The position numbers and the translations under genes are program-made. Below, piece after piece: positions 17,546 to 27,157 of a DNA stretch of 64,000 nucleotides. The stretch covers positions 16,956 through 80,955 of the forward strand of contig JAKEEU010000359.1 in the NCBI GenBank assembly GCA_022616415.1, in the 5' to 3' direction. The notes beneath the pieces were generated by a model. The model had not been told where the DNA came from and made no database searches. It was given only the letters and a program-made list of their open reading frames with translations. The stretch comes from Candidatus Zhuqueibacterota bacterium. GTDB lineage: Bacteria > Zhuqueibacterota > Zhuqueibacteria > Zhuqueibacterales > Zhuqueibacteraceae. How positions within the stretch are numbered: position 1 is the stretch's first letter; every line of letters begins with the position of its first letter.

Positions 17546-19684
17546 ATGAAATCGTGGAGATTCACACTGTGGCTGAAGTTGAGCCTTTATCTTTTAGCTT
17601 GTACACAAGTTGGTTTTTCACAAACCGACTTCTGGGAACCGGCAGAACTGCCGCCAGTCATTGTGGAGGCCAGTGCTTTTGCTATCGATGCCAACGGGAA
17701 TATTTTTGCCGGGACTTTAGGGGCGGGGATGTTCATTTCCAAAGATAATGGCGAGACGTGGGAAAAAACAGGCGGTCTATTTAACGTCCGCGTTGTCTCT
17801 CTCTCGATTAATTCCCGAGGTCATTTTTTTGTCGGAGCCGTAAACAATTTTCGCGGCGGCGGTGGCGGTGTCTATCGTTCTACAGACAACGGCCAGACCT
17901 GGACCTTTGTCGGCCCTAACGGGCTCGATGTCAATTTTCTCATCATTGACACGAATGATCAAATATATTTGGGAGACAGCGGATACGGCATCTCGCGCTC
18001 AATAGACAACGGTGAAACCTGGACGCCAATCAATACTGGCTTGGTCAACCTGAACGTCAGCTCTCTCACCGTCAATAAAACCGGATATCTCTTTGCCGGC
18101 ACAAACGGTAGCGGCGTCTTTCGTTCCACAGATAATGGCGAATCGTGGGTTCCAATGAATGTTGGACTGAATGATGAATTCAGCCATAATATTGCTGCTC
18201 TTATTGTCGCTCCGAATAATCATCTTTTTGCTGCAACAGGTATGGGCATTTATCGCTCCATAGACAACGGTGAGACATGGAACTCACTCAATAGCGGAAT
18301 GAGAATTCCGGCGTCAGCTTTTGCCATCAATTCGATTGGTCATATTTTTGTGTGGAACGTTTTTGGCGATATCCATCGCTCGACTGACAATGGCGATAAC
18401 TGGACGGCAATTAATGCAGGGCTCGCTGGCAATTCCGTTCGTGCTCTCGTCATCAATGCCAGCGGACATTTGTTTGCCGGAACCGGCGCCGGCATCTTCC
18501 GCTCAGTTGATAACGGCAACACATGGATACTCAGTGCCATAAATAATCCTGCCTTGCTCAACACGACTGTGTCCATTCTTGCAATTAATTCGATCGGCCA
18601 TCTTTTTGCCGGCACTTCACACAAAGGCTTATTCCGCTCGACGGACAACGGCAGCCACTGGACTTCTATTCATGTGAGCCAAACAGATTCGATGATCGCT
18701 TTTATATCTCTTAATTCAAGAGGGCATCTCTTCGTCAGCACAGGTGACAGCCTTTTTCGCTCTGAAGATAATGGCGCAATCTGGATACCCTTGAATATTG
18801 GATTCACAAATACAAAGATTGGCGCTTTTGCCGTCAGTACAAACGGGCATCTCTTTACCGGGACTTCCGGCCGAGGTATTTTTCGCTCCGAAGATAATGG
18901 AGAGCATTGGATACCAATCAATACCGGTTTAACCGATCATTTCATCATTTCGCTAGGCGCCAATTTAAACGGCCACATTTTTGCCGGTACATTGGCCGGC
19001 ATTTTCCGTTCGACAGACAATGGCAACCACTGGGCTCCAATAAACCAGGGCTTGACTTCCCCCTCGGTTTTTGCCTTTGCTATCACTGCGAGTGGATATA
19101 TCTTTGCCGGAACCGGTGCCGGTATCTTCCGTTCCGCTGACAATGGCGATCATTGGAACTCTGTTAACACCGGCTCAAGTATCAACTCTCTCACTATCAA
19201 CTTGAGCAACCATCTCTTCGCCGGCACTGCCGGTAGTGGAGTTTTTCGCTCTACAGACAACGGTGAGCGCTGGTTGCCGATCAATACGGGTTTGCCATTT
19301 TCATTTGTTTTTGCTCTCGCCGTCAACTCGGATGGGGTCATTTTCGCCGGGACTGAAGGCGGTGTATATCGGAGCACACGATCAACCACATCCGTAAAAG
19401 AACTTTCTATTGAACCGCCTACGTTCTTTACATTAGAGCAAAACTTTCCTAACCCCTTCAATCCGACCACGACCATTCAATATTTTTTACCTCGTTCCGG
19501 CTTTGTAACATTGAAAGTTTACAACGTGGCCGGGGAAGAAGTGGAAACATTAGTGGCAGAGTTCAAGATGGTGGGAAGAAATCGTATTGAGTGGAATGCT
19601 AGCGAATTCCCTAGCGGTGTGTATTTTTATCGCTTGCAAGCCAGCAACTCAATTTTAACGAAAAAAATGATTTTAGTAAAATAA
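17546..19684 (+). CDS. Secreted Asp-box beta-propeller repeat protein with a type IX sorting domain
   Basis: The product is 712 residues. After a signal peptide (LKLSLYLLACTQVGFSQ), about 14 repeats of roughly 41 residues fill residues 40-610. Each carries an Asp-box (BNR) signature (FRSTDNGETW, YRSIDNGETW, FRSEDNGEHW and variants) followed by P-I-N-x-G-L and G-H-(L/I)-F-A-G-T. The last copy lacks the DNG turn. Together they form one or two beta-propellers like sialidases or the photosystem II assembly factor HCF136, but no glycosidase catalytic residues are obvious. The end (NFPNPFNPTTTIQYFLPRSG ... SGVYFYRLQAS) is a T9SS sorting domain. The repeats are quite similar at DNA level, so copy number may vary. 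A surface binding function is inferred. Confidence 0.85.
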   Translation: MKSWRFTLWLKLSLYLLACTQVGFSQTDFWEPAELPPVIVEASAFAIDANGNIFAGTLGAGMFISKDNGETWEKTGGLFNVRVVSLSINSRGHFFVGAVNNFRGGGGGVYRSTDNGQTWTFVGPNGLDVNFLIIDTNDQIYLGDSGYGISRSIDNGETWTPINTGLVNLNVSSLTVNKTGYLFAGTNGSGVFRSTDNGESWVPMNVGLNDEFSHNIAALIVAPNNHLFAATGMGIYRSIDNGETWNSLNSGMRIPASAFAINSIGHIFVWNVFGDIHRSTDNGDNWTAINAGLAGNSVRALVINASGHLFAGTGAGIFRSVDNGNTWILSAINNPALLNTTVSILAINSIGHLFAGTSHKGLFRSTDNGSHWTSIHVSQTDSMIAFISLNSRGHLFVSTGDSLFRSEDNGAIWIPLNIGFTNTKIGAFAVSTNGHLFTGTSGRGIFRSEDNGEHWIPINTGLTDHFIISLGANLNGHIFAGTLAGIFRSTDNGNHWAPINQGLTSPSVFAFAITASGYIFAGTGAGIFRSADNGDHWNSVNTGSSINSLTINLSNHLFAGTAGSGVFRSTDNGERWLPINTGLPFSFVFALAVNSDGVIFAGTEGGVYRSTRSTTSVKELSIEPPTFFTLEQNFPNPFNPTTTIQYFLPRSGFVTLKVYNVAGEEVETLVAEFKMVGRNRIEWNASEFPSGVYFYRLQASNSILTKKMILVK

Positions 19685-19754
19685 GCCTTTATTAAATAAT
19701 AAATTTTTTGAAAGCTTTATTTTGAATGTTATTTACAAAAAAACGCCTGCAAGA

Positions 19755-20585
19755 ATGCCAAGCTGCAAAATTTGCGATTCGCAAAACACGGCGTTGCAAC
19801 GGCTCGATGACACGGAAGTTGTTTTATGTAAGGACTGTGAAGCAACATTTTTAGCGAATATTCCGCCCGAGCAGGAATTGGCGGAGTATTATGAAGGCAA
19901 TTATCGGATAACGGCACAAGAATATATTGCGACGGAAAAGCGGCGTCTTTTTCGTTTTCCCGAGCAAATCAAGCTCATTGCAAAGCTGGCGCAATTGAAG
20001 CCGCCGCCGGCATCCGTATTGGATATTGGCTGTGACAAAGGCTATTTTCTGGATGAGATACGCCGATACGGATATGCGGTCATGGGTGTGGAGCCGTCAT
20101 CTGCAGCAAGACTATATTGTACAAATATCGGGATCGAGGTCAAAAATAGTACTGATGAGTTGAATGGAACTTACGATATAATTACGATGTGGCATACGCT
20201 GGAGCACATTGGCGATCCCGTCGGATTTCTAAATCGTGTTCAGAATCATCTTGCTGCCAAAGGACTCATGGCAATTCGAGTTCCTGATTACGGGTGTTTG
20301 TGGCGTAAAATTTTTAGAGACCATTGGGTATGGTTCCAGCCGCGGAATCATTACTTTCATTATACGGAAAAGGCATTGCGCCAACTTTTGCAGGTGGTTG
20401 GCTTTGAAGTTATTCAAATCCAATCACAACGTCCGAACGATAGTTTGACGGATAAGGCCTATCGTTTGGCTGCCAGGACGTTTGGAAAATACTGGAATGA
20501 TAGAATATCACTAAAGAAAAAAATAGGAAAAATATATGAAGGTGTGACGGGAATCGAGTTGTACGCCTTGGCCATCAAGAAATGA
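19755..20585 (+). CDS. SAM-dependent methyltransferase with N-terminal zinc-binding motif
   Basis: The first 40 residues have two Cys pairs (C-K-I-C and C-K-D-C), a small zinc-ribbon found in a class of sugar or antibiotic methyltransferases. Motif I is SVLDIGCDKGYFLDE at about residue 90, with an acidic residue ending beta2 (MGVEPS). Motif IV is IITMWHTLEHI, and a post-IV segment GLMAIRVPD follows. Length (276 residues) fits. By family it methylates a sugar hydroxyl or nucleotide-sugar intermediate of the locus. The ATG at 19755 is preferred; a TTG at 19722 would extend it. It precedes the polymerase gene. Confidence 0.85.
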   Translation: MPSCKICDSQNTALQRLDDTEVVLCKDCEATFLANIPPEQELAEYYEGNYRITAQEYIATEKRRLFRFPEQIKLIAKLAQLKPPPASVLDIGCDKGYFLDEIRRYGYAVMGVEPSSAARLYCTNIGIEVKNSTDELNGTYDIITMWHTLEHIGDPVGFLNRVQNHLAAKGLMAIRVPDYGCLWRKIFRDHWVWFQPRNHYFHYTEKALRQLLQVVGFEVIQIQSQRPNDSLTDKAYRLAARTFGKYWNDRISLKKKIGKIYEGVTGIELYALAIKK

Positions 20586-20637
20586 AAACCGAGGTTTAGA
20601 ATCCTTTATCTTTAATCGAGAGCTACAAGAAGATACG

Positions 20638-21972
20638 ATGCACTTTCCTCCTTTGTTTTTGGCAAGCATGGGCCTTGTAGGCGTGATCACCGGGCGCCTT
20701 CTTTTTGGCCGATGGTTTAATCATCTTTCACTCTATTCGCTGATTTGGGGCACCGGTTTGGCATTGTTCGAGCTGAGATTAATTGACTATACCCCTCTGG
20801 AGGCAGAGGTCTGGATGTTGATCGGTTATTCCTGGATCGCATTTGCTGCAGGGGCGGTAACATTGATTCTGGCTAGAGTTGCCGTTGGCGCCTCGCTTGG
20901 CACACACGCGACGGCATTACCGGTTCAATATGCTGTTTGGGAGAGACGATTTTTCGTCATCGCCATTATGGTTATATCAAGCATAGCCTTGGCAACCGTC
21001 GTGCAGCACTGGCTGGTCTTACTCAAAATGTTCGGCAGCATCGTGGGTATTCTGGCAAATGGTTATAAGATTTATCGACTAAGAATCGAAAATCAAATTC
21101 CGGGCTTGGTCCCGTATTTTGATTCACTCGCTTTGACTGCCGCCTATCTCGCCGGCTTGTATACTGCCCGTACCAGGAAGATTAAGCTGTTAGCGTTATT
21201 TCCTTTAATTGTCATCGTTTTGGCAGATGTCGCCTTTCTGGGCAGGGCGAGAATGTTCATTGCGGGGATTCTTTTTGCGAGCGCTTATTTTCTCGCCGGA
21301 ATCAAATCCGAACCGCGGAAGCGATTCCAAGCTATTGACAAAGGAAAACGACTTTTGATGCTTGGGCTTGTTCTAACAATGTTTCTTGTTGCCGCTGAAT
21401 ACGTCCGCACTTTTCGAGGGGCTTTTGAGGGTTTTTATGGAACAACTAAAGAATTGCGCCAGTTTGAGCGTTCTGCATTCTTAACGCCTTCGCTGTACTT
21501 GTATCTCAGTTCACATCCTGGCGTTTTCAATGCTTATTGGAAAGCGGGAGGCGAGCATCCCTTTCCAGGATCGAATACCTTTGCTCCTGTTTTCAGAATT
21601 CTAGCGCGGCTCCGCCTTGCAGACAACGTGTCCTATTATACAAAATTTTACAATATCCCGATCAGTACGAATACAGGCACGTATCTTCGCGAGCTACACG
21701 CCGATTTTGGGATCGCCGGAATCTTGGCGATGCCCTATGTGCTCGGTTTTTTTTGTACGGCGCTTTGGCTCCGCATCAGAAATCAATACCGGCTGACGAC
21801 CATCGCTTGGCTGACACATCTCTACGTGATTGTCGCCTTCTCTTATTTCTATCAGGCGACTCGTCTTGGATATTGGGCTGTAAGCTTAATCACTGCGCTT
21901 GCAGTCAGCAGCTTCATCGACCATCAATGTCATGCGAGAGTAGCAGACAAAAAACACGATAGGAATGAGTAA
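20638..21972 (+). CDS. Multi-pass membrane protein, probable O-antigen/oligosaccharide repeat-unit polymerase (Wzy-like)
   Basis: The 444-residue product is hydrophobic, with about ten to twelve predicted helices and a charged segment around residues 240-330. The segment RGAFEGFYGTTKELRQFERS ... AYWKAGGEHPFPGSNTFAPVF in that loop has the G-x-x-x-A/F-x-P character of the periplasmic loop of O-antigen polymerases. Sequence conservation in Wzy proteins is low, so the call rests on topology and location between the methyltransferases and the Wzx flippase. It would join repeat units on the lipid carrier. Confidence 0.65.
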   Translation: MHFPPLFLASMGLVGVITGRLLFGRWFNHLSLYSLIWGTGLALFELRLIDYTPLEAEVWMLIGYSWIAFAAGAVTLILARVAVGASLGTHATALPVQYAVWERRFFVIAIMVISSIALATVVQHWLVLLKMFGSIVGILANGYKIYRLRIENQIPGLVPYFDSLALTAAYLAGLYTARTRKIKLLALFPLIVIVLADVAFLGRARMFIAGILFASAYFLAGIKSEPRKRFQAIDKGKRLLMLGLVLTMFLVAAEYVRTFRGAFEGFYGTTKELRQFERSAFLTPSLYLYLSSHPGVFNAYWKAGGEHPFPGSNTFAPVFRILARLRLADNVSYYTKFYNIPISTNTGTYLRELHADFGIAGILAMPYVLGFFCTALWLRIRNQYRLTTIAWLTHLYVIVAFSYFYQATRLGYWAVSLITALAVSSFIDHQCHARVADKKHDRNE

Positions 21973-22030
21973 GAAGACATTAAAGTTGCATTGACATGCC
22001 GCGCCATAACCCAAAATCAAATGAATTGAC

Positions 22031-22792
22031 ATGAATCACACGATCGTACCGCTCGACCCGCTGGAACGTCTTCCTCAAAAGTTCTTCGTCGATCCCGGGC
22101 ATGAGTCGTTAGTGGCGGAACACTATAATCGCTATCGCTTTTGTGCGCCGTTTGTTGCCGGCAAAAAGGTTGTCGATGCGGCATGCGGTATAGGGTATGG
22201 AGCATTTTTGCTTGCGCAAGCAGGTGCTGAACATGTTGATGCGATCGACATTTCACCGGAAGCTATAGCCGCGGCGCGCCGGCACTACGCGCATCCGAGA
22301 GTCCGATTTGAAGCTCGCGATCTTCTCTCTCTATCCCCGACAGGCGACCACGATGTCGTTGTGAGCTTTGAGACAATTGAACACCTCGCGGATACAAAAA
22401 GATATTTGCAAGTGATGTGCAATTTCCTGAAATCAGGAGGACTTTATTTTGTGTCAACGCCGAATCGAAACGTCTCGAATTGGGAAGCTGCAAGTTTTGA
22501 CAGAGGGAAAAATCCCTTCCATGTTTTTGAATGGACGCTGGAGGAATTAGTGCGACTATTAAGGGTCTATTTTGTCGTTGAAGACGTATATTGTCAACGT
22601 CCTTATTATTACAAAGGTACAAAAATCCGAACCGTTGAATCGATTTTCATGAGCAAACGGCTGCGTCACTTGCTGCATTTGCCCGAAGCAAATTATGAGA
22701 AGCTCAGCCGAGTCAGTCGAATCAAATCATACCATGAGCCGGTTTTCTTCATCGTTCGCTGTCGCAAAGAATGCAAAGGATCCAGGAATTAG
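22031..22792 (+). CDS. SAM-dependent methyltransferase (class I)
   Basis: The Rossmann motif I is KVVDAACGIGYGAFLLAQAG, with DIS in the second strand and VVVSFETIEHL as motif IV. The post-IV strand is GGLYFVSTPN. The N-terminus (ERLPQKFFVDPGHESLVAEHYNRYRFCAPFVAGK when read in parts) is the family's usual substrate-side extension. Length of 253 residues fits. It probably acts on a sugar or lipid-linked intermediate in the locus. The 3' end overlaps the flippase start by 22 bases, so the two are translationally coupled. Confidence 0.85.
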   Translation: MNHTIVPLDPLERLPQKFFVDPGHESLVAEHYNRYRFCAPFVAGKKVVDAACGIGYGAFLLAQAGAEHVDAIDISPEAIAAARRHYAHPRVRFEARDLLSLSPTGDHDVVVSFETIEHLADTKRYLQVMCNFLKSGGLYFVSTPNRNVSNWEAASFDRGKNPFHVFEWTLEELVRLLRVYFVVEDVYCQRPYYYKGTKIRTVESIFMSKRLRHLLHLPEANYEKLSRVSRIKSYHEPVFFIVRCRKECKGSRN

Positions 22793-24297
22793 AAAAATAT
22801 TTGCCAGCCGACGATCCGGAAGCCTTGCCCAGCCTATCTCACCGAGTTGCGAAGAATAGCACGGTTATATTTTTAGGCCAGGTGTTTTCCTTGGCGGCGA
22901 ATTTGGTCGTCACCGTGCTTCTTGCCCGGCATCTGGGCAAAGCAGGTTTCGGGCTTTTTTCCTATGCCCTCGTTTTTGTGAGCGTCTTCGCCATATTCGC
23001 CGATTTTGGCATGCCGGCAATCCTGGTCCGCGAATTCTCCCGCCGCCAGTGGAACCCGGTTGAGTTATTGGGAAATGCCTTTATCTTTAGAACCGTTTTG
23101 TCGATCGGCGCCATTGTTTTGATCATCCTTTCAGCCTGGATAGCCGGTTACTCCGCGACCCTGTTCAAGATAATCACCATTCTGGCGTTGAACATTTTGG
23201 TTACTTCCAAGCTCTCAACGGTGCGAGCCGTTTTTGAAGCGCCCTTTAATGCTTCATTGCAAATGCAAGTGCCCATGCTATTGCAATTGCTTGACAGTCT
23301 GCTTCTAGTTGGTATCACATTCGCCCTCAGTCAGTCTGGCGCCAATTTACAAGCGTTGATCATCGGATATTCCGTTTCCAATTTGCCGGGTTTCCTTCTG
23401 ATCATTTTTTCAACCGTGCGGCAAATTCCTTTGCGCTTGGCGATCAATCATAACCTGATCCGGTTTTTAATCAAGGAATCTTTTCCACTCTTGATTTACA
23501 CGATCCTGACGACTTTATTCGTTAGTGTCGATATCCTGCTTCTGAAAGAACTACGAGGAGAAGATGACGTAGGACTTTATTCCGCTGCTCTTCGCCTGGC
23601 CTCGCCTCTCCTGTTCATTCCGCAGGGAATCGCGGTATCGCTTTTTCCCCTGCTCTCGCGTTATTACGAACAGTCGAAGGAGAAATTATCGATGGTTTTC
23701 CGCCTCGGAATGAAAGTCATCCTGGTTGTTGCCCTCGTGCTCGCGATTGTCACGACTTTCTTTGCATCGGAAATAATCCATATGCTTTATTCACAGGAGT
23801 ACCATGCTTCAGCGAGACTTTTGATCATTCTAATGTGGAGCCAGGTTTTTGTTCTGCTGAATTTCTATTTTGCGAATGCGTTGACCTCGGTAAATCGACA
23901 GCAAATCACTCTCTATGCCGCCACAGCCATGCTGCTGATAAATGGCCTCGCCAGTTGGATCCTGATTCAGGTGTTGGAAGTTCAAGGCGCGGCCATTGCA
24001 AGATTCATTTCCTCGGTTGTAGGGGCTTCCATGCAGTTGGTTGCTATCAACAGAGTTTTTGTATTTCAATTCGGCCGGCTTTTTCTACGGTTGGCCGTTT
24101 TCGGAGTTCTCTTTGGAGGCGTATTGACTCTACTGAGCCGTGCTCCTATCAGTATCTTTCTTTTCGGGCCCATAGTATTTCTCCTGATACTGGCAATAAT
24201 TTGGCGCTTCTTTAATAAGGATGAGCGTATGATGATTTTATCTTTGATCCGCGCTTCGAGTCGTGCATCATCTCCCAGACGAATAAATAGGCCTTGA
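22771..24297 (+). CDS. Wzx-like flippase (polysaccharide transporter, MOP superfamily)
   Basis: The 508-residue product has about 12-14 hydrophobic helices. It has the family's early motif NSTVIFLGQVFSLAANLVVT followed by LLARHLGKAGFGLFSYALVF, which is typical of the polysaccharide_synt family. Further signals are ADFGMPAILVREFSRR and later LLLKELRGEDDVGLYSAALR. It moves undecaprenyl-linked repeat units across the inner membrane before polymerisation. It is coupled to the genes before (22-base overlap) and after (4-base overlap). Confidence is high for the fold, moderate for the exact substrate. Confidence 0.88.
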   Translation: MQRIQELEKYLPADDPEALPSLSHRVAKNSTVIFLGQVFSLAANLVVTVLLARHLGKAGFGLFSYALVFVSVFAIFADFGMPAILVREFSRRQWNPVELLGNAFIFRTVLSIGAIVLIILSAWIAGYSATLFKIITILALNILVTSKLSTVRAVFEAPFNASLQMQVPMLLQLLDSLLLVGITFALSQSGANLQALIIGYSVSNLPGFLLIIFSTVRQIPLRLAINHNLIRFLIKESFPLLIYTILTTLFVSVDILLLKELRGEDDVGLYSAALRLASPLLFIPQGIAVSLFPLLSRYYEQSKEKLSMVFRLGMKVILVVALVLAIVTTFFASEIIHMLYSQEYHASARLLIILMWSQVFVLLNFYFANALTSVNRQQITLYAATAMLLINGLASWILIQVLEVQGAAIARFISSVVGASMQLVAINRVFVFQFGRLFLRLAVFGVLFGGVLTLLSRAPISIFLFGPIVFLLILAIIWRFFNKDERMMILSLIRASSRASSPRRINRP

Positions 24298-25232
24298 GTT
24301 CATCCGTGCAATTCTCCGTTATAGTCGTTAATTATAATACCTGCGACCTTCTGCGCTCCTGTTTGCAGTCGATATTCTGGCAGACAAGGGAAGTAAGCTT
24401 TGAGGTGATTGTGGTTGATAATGCCTCCACGGACGGCAGCCGCAGGATGCTCGAGCAAGAATTTCCGCAAGTCAAACGCATCAACAACTCTGAAAACCGG
24501 GGATTCGCGGCGGCAAATAATCAAGGGATCGTAAAAGCCGCCGGCAAATATGTATTATTGCTGAATTCCGACACGGTAATTCTCAATGGCGCGATTCAGA
24601 AAACGGCCGAATTTATGGAGCAACATCCCAAAGCTGCCATCGTCGGGTGCAAGCTTCTAAACCTTGACGGGACATTGCAGCCTTCGTGCCGAAGCTTCCC
24701 CTCGATTTGGAATATTTTCACGGAAAGTTTTTTTTTATACAAGCTATTCAAGCGCAGCAAGCTTTTCGGTCAATACTACATGAGCCACTTTGACCACAAT
24801 GCCCTCCGCGAAGTCGATGTCGTCATGGGCGCCTTTATGTTGATTCGGCGGGAGGTTTTCGAGAAAATCGGCCTGTTGGACGAAGGCTATTTTATGTACG
24901 CCGAAGAAACCGATTTTTGTTATCGCGCGCATCGCGCCGGCTTCAAGACCTTTTTTTTTCCGGAAGCGGCAATCATTCACATTGGCGGCGGCTCGACCAC
25001 TGATAGCCGGATGCTGTTCGAGCAGCTTCATTCCACTTCATTGCTTTTTCTTAAAAAGCATTTCACCGGAATCAGGCTTTGGGCTGCAGTTAGCTTAAAA
25101 AATTTGGGCATTGTCATAAGAGTTGCCGCCTTTTTTTTGCTGGGCATCTTGAGTTTTAATACGCAAATGATCAAAAAAGCGCTTTACTATTTTTACAGCT
25201 TGACACAAGCCGGAACCCAAAAGGCAAAATGA
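24294..25232 (+). CDS. Glycosyltransferase family 2 (rhamnosyltransferase-like)
   Basis: GT-A fold of 312 residues: FSVIVVNYNTCDLLRSCLQS, then FEVIVVDNASTDGSRRML and the donor-site acid region LLLNSDTVI. VDVVMGAFMLIRREVFEKIG and LLDEGYFMYAEETDFCYRAH follow, the C-terminal signature of the WbbL/rhamnosyltransferase group. It would transfer a sugar from a nucleotide donor to the lipid-linked unit. The TTG start overlaps the flippase stop (TTGA). A paralogous domain is found in the fusion protein at 33233. Confidence 0.9.
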   Translation: MSSSVQFSVIVVNYNTCDLLRSCLQSIFWQTREVSFEVIVVDNASTDGSRRMLEQEFPQVKRINNSENRGFAAANNQGIVKAAGKYVLLLNSDTVILNGAIQKTAEFMEQHPKAAIVGCKLLNLDGTLQPSCRSFPSIWNIFTESFFLYKLFKRSKLFGQYYMSHFDHNALREVDVVMGAFMLIRREVFEKIGLLDEGYFMYAEETDFCYRAHRAGFKTFFFPEAAIIHIGGGSTTDSRMLFEQLHSTSLLFLKKHFTGIRLWAAVSLKNLGIVIRVAAFFLLGILSFNTQMIKKALYYFYSLTQAGTQKAK

Positions 25233-25337
25233 TCCCGGGCAAAATCGCTCAACGGCTTTTAAGCAGTTTACTCAAAAATTTTTCTTTCAAAATTTTTATT
25301 TTTTGCGCACAGTTTACTGGTTAACGACTGCGACTAG

Positions 25338-25979
25338 ATGTCGATCCTGATTCCGACAAAATTTCGATTGTTGCCGAAAAGCTTGCGGAACCTCCCATTC
25401 AATTTTTTAGATGCCGGCTCCGGCAGCCATTCGGCCACCTTGACAAAAAAATGGTTCCCGTTTTGTAATTACTATGGCATTGACCGCACCAAGGATTATG
25501 AAAACGATGAAATCGATTTTGCTCTAATGAAAGAATTTTACGAGATGGATCTCACAAAATTGCAGTTTAGCAACATCCCCGACAATCATTTCGAAGTTTT
25601 GATGATGTCCCACATCATTGAGCATCTGCCAAACGGCGACAAAGTGATCGAAGCGCTCCTGCCCAAACTAAAAACAGGAGGCCTCGTTTACCTGGAATTT
25701 CCTTCAACGCGCAGCACCAGATTTCCCAGCAAAAAAGGAACGTTGAATTTTTATGACGATCCGACCCATTGCCGGCTTTATTCGGTGAATGAAGTGTCCA
25801 ATATTCTCGTTCAAAATGGCTGCAAAATTTTGCGATCGGGCGTCCGCCGTGATTGGATAAATATCCTATTGCTGCCCTTCGCGATGATAAAATCGAAAGT
25901 CGTGCTTGGTTATGTTGCTGGCGGCGTGTTTTGGGATCTGTTGGGCTTTGCAGATTTTGTTTACGCTGAAAAAAGATGA
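25338..25979 (+). CDS. SAM-dependent methyltransferase domain protein
   Basis: The product is 213 residues. It has FLDAGSGSHSATLTKKW (loose motif I), YYGIDRTKDYEND and HFEVLMMSHIIEHL (motif IV, E-H-L), then GGLVYLEFPS. The pattern is that of class I methyltransferases of surface-polysaccharide loci, though motif I is divergent from GxGxG. It ends four bases into the next glycosyltransferase gene (ATGA overlap), so they are translated together. The target is unknown. Confidence 0.75.
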   Translation: MSILIPTKFRLLPKSLRNLPFNFLDAGSGSHSATLTKKWFPFCNYYGIDRTKDYENDEIDFALMKEFYEMDLTKLQFSNIPDNHFEVLMMSHIIEHLPNGDKVIEALLPKLKTGGLVYLEFPSTRSTRFPSKKGTLNFYDDPTHCRLYSVNEVSNILVQNGCKILRSGVRRDWINILLLPFAMIKSKVVLGYVAGGVFWDLLGFADFVYAEKR

Positions 25980-27157
25980 AAATTCTCCAAATCTGCCCTC
26001 GCGTCCCCTATCCGCTTCACGACGGCGGAGCGATCGGCATCTTTAATATCACAAAACACCTTGCCTTGCGAGGCCATCAAGTTAAAATGGTTGCTTTTGG
26101 AACGGAAACCAGCGCTGCCGCGGCAAGCCTGCGTCAATTTTGCGAATTGTTCATCGTTCAACACCAGACCAGCAGCAACCGGATTGAGGCGCTGCGGAGC
26201 TTAGCCTCCAAAGTTCCCTACACAATGTCCAAATACCACACGCCAGCCATGTTCGCGAAACTTGTCGAGCTTGTTGAGCACTATCAGATTGAAGTGGTTC
26301 ACGTTGATCTCTTGCACATGGCGATTTATGGAATTTTTTTGAAAGAACGGTATGGTCTCCCGATCGTATTGCGAGAGCACAATGTCGAACTGACGATCAT
26401 GGAGCGTTTCACCGAAAATCAAAAGAATCCATTGCTGCGCTGGTATGCCACTCTTCAACACCAAAAACTCTTGCGATACGAGCCCGAAATTTGCGCGCAA
26501 TTCGATTATTGTGCCATGATTACACGCGAAGACGAACAGCGCATTCGCGCGTTGTCCAACCAGGCGCGAACAACGATCATTCCTGCCGGTGTCGATCTCC
26601 CTGCTCTCGCTGATTCTACGCCTGAAGAATCCAGGAGTATTCTCTTTCTTGCCTCACTCGATTGGTTGCCCAATGTCGACGGTTTTTTTTGGTTCTACAA
26701 AAATGTTCTCCCCCAAATATTGCGTGAAGAACCTGAAGTCCGCGTTTCGATTGTCGGCAAAGGGTATTCAGCGCGGCTTCAAAATCTCCGGCACCCGAAC
26801 ATTCGATTCATTGGCTTCGTTGAAGATGTAACCCCTCATCTCCAAGCTGCTCAGGTCTGTATCGTGCCGCTCTTTGCCGGCGGCGGAATGCGAATAAAAA
26901 TTCTCGAAATGTTCTCTCATCGAAAGAGTGTGGTTTCAACTTCGGTGGGATGTGAAGGAATTGCGGCTGCGCATGGACAAGATCTGCTCGTTGCGGATGA
27001 AGCTTCGGAATTTGCTCGGAGCGTTGTCCGCGCTCTACGCGATAAAGAGCTGCGCCTGTCTCTCGGAAACAATGCCCGGAGACTCGTCGAGCGGAAATAT
27101 GATTGGAAGCAAATCGGCGCGGCATTTGAAAAGGTTTACCATGAAATCATCCACTAA
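25976..27157 (+). CDS. Glycosyltransferase, GT4 family
   Basis: GT-B fold of 393 residues starting MKILQICPRVPYPLHDGGAI, a typical group 1 opening with the glycine-rich acceptor loop. The C-terminal donor domain has ILFLASLDWLPNVDGFFWF, VSIVGKGYS, IRFIGFVEDV and VPLFAGGGMRIKILEMFSHR, the E-x7-E region. It likely adds a sugar retaining the donor's anomeric configuration. The ATG overlaps the previous stop; the 3' end overlaps the following methyltransferase by 17 bases. It resembles the GT4 at 28008. Confidence 0.9.
   Translation: MKILQICPRVPYPLHDGGAIGIFNITKHLALRGHQVKMVAFGTETSAAAASLRQFCELFIVQHQTSSNRIEALRSLASKVPYTMSKYHTPAMFAKLVELVEHYQIEVVHVDLLHMAIYGIFLKERYGLPIVLREHNVELTIMERFTENQKNPLLRWYATLQHQKLLRYEPEICAQFDYCAMITREDEQRIRALSNQARTTIIPAGVDLPALADSTPEESRSILFLASLDWLPNVDGFFWFYKNVLPQILREEPEVRVSIVGKGYSARLQNLRHPNIRFIGFVEDVTPHLQAAQVCIVPLFAGGGMRIKILEMFSHRKSVVSTSVGCEGIAAAHGQDLLVADEASEFARSVVRALRDKELRLSLGNNARRLVERKYDWKQIGAAFEKVYHEIIH

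Noticed and set aside
17546..19390. DNA repeats as a CRISPR-like array
   Set aside because: The repeats are in-frame protein Asp-boxes of about 123 bases with drifted sequence, not short identical repeats with unique spacers.
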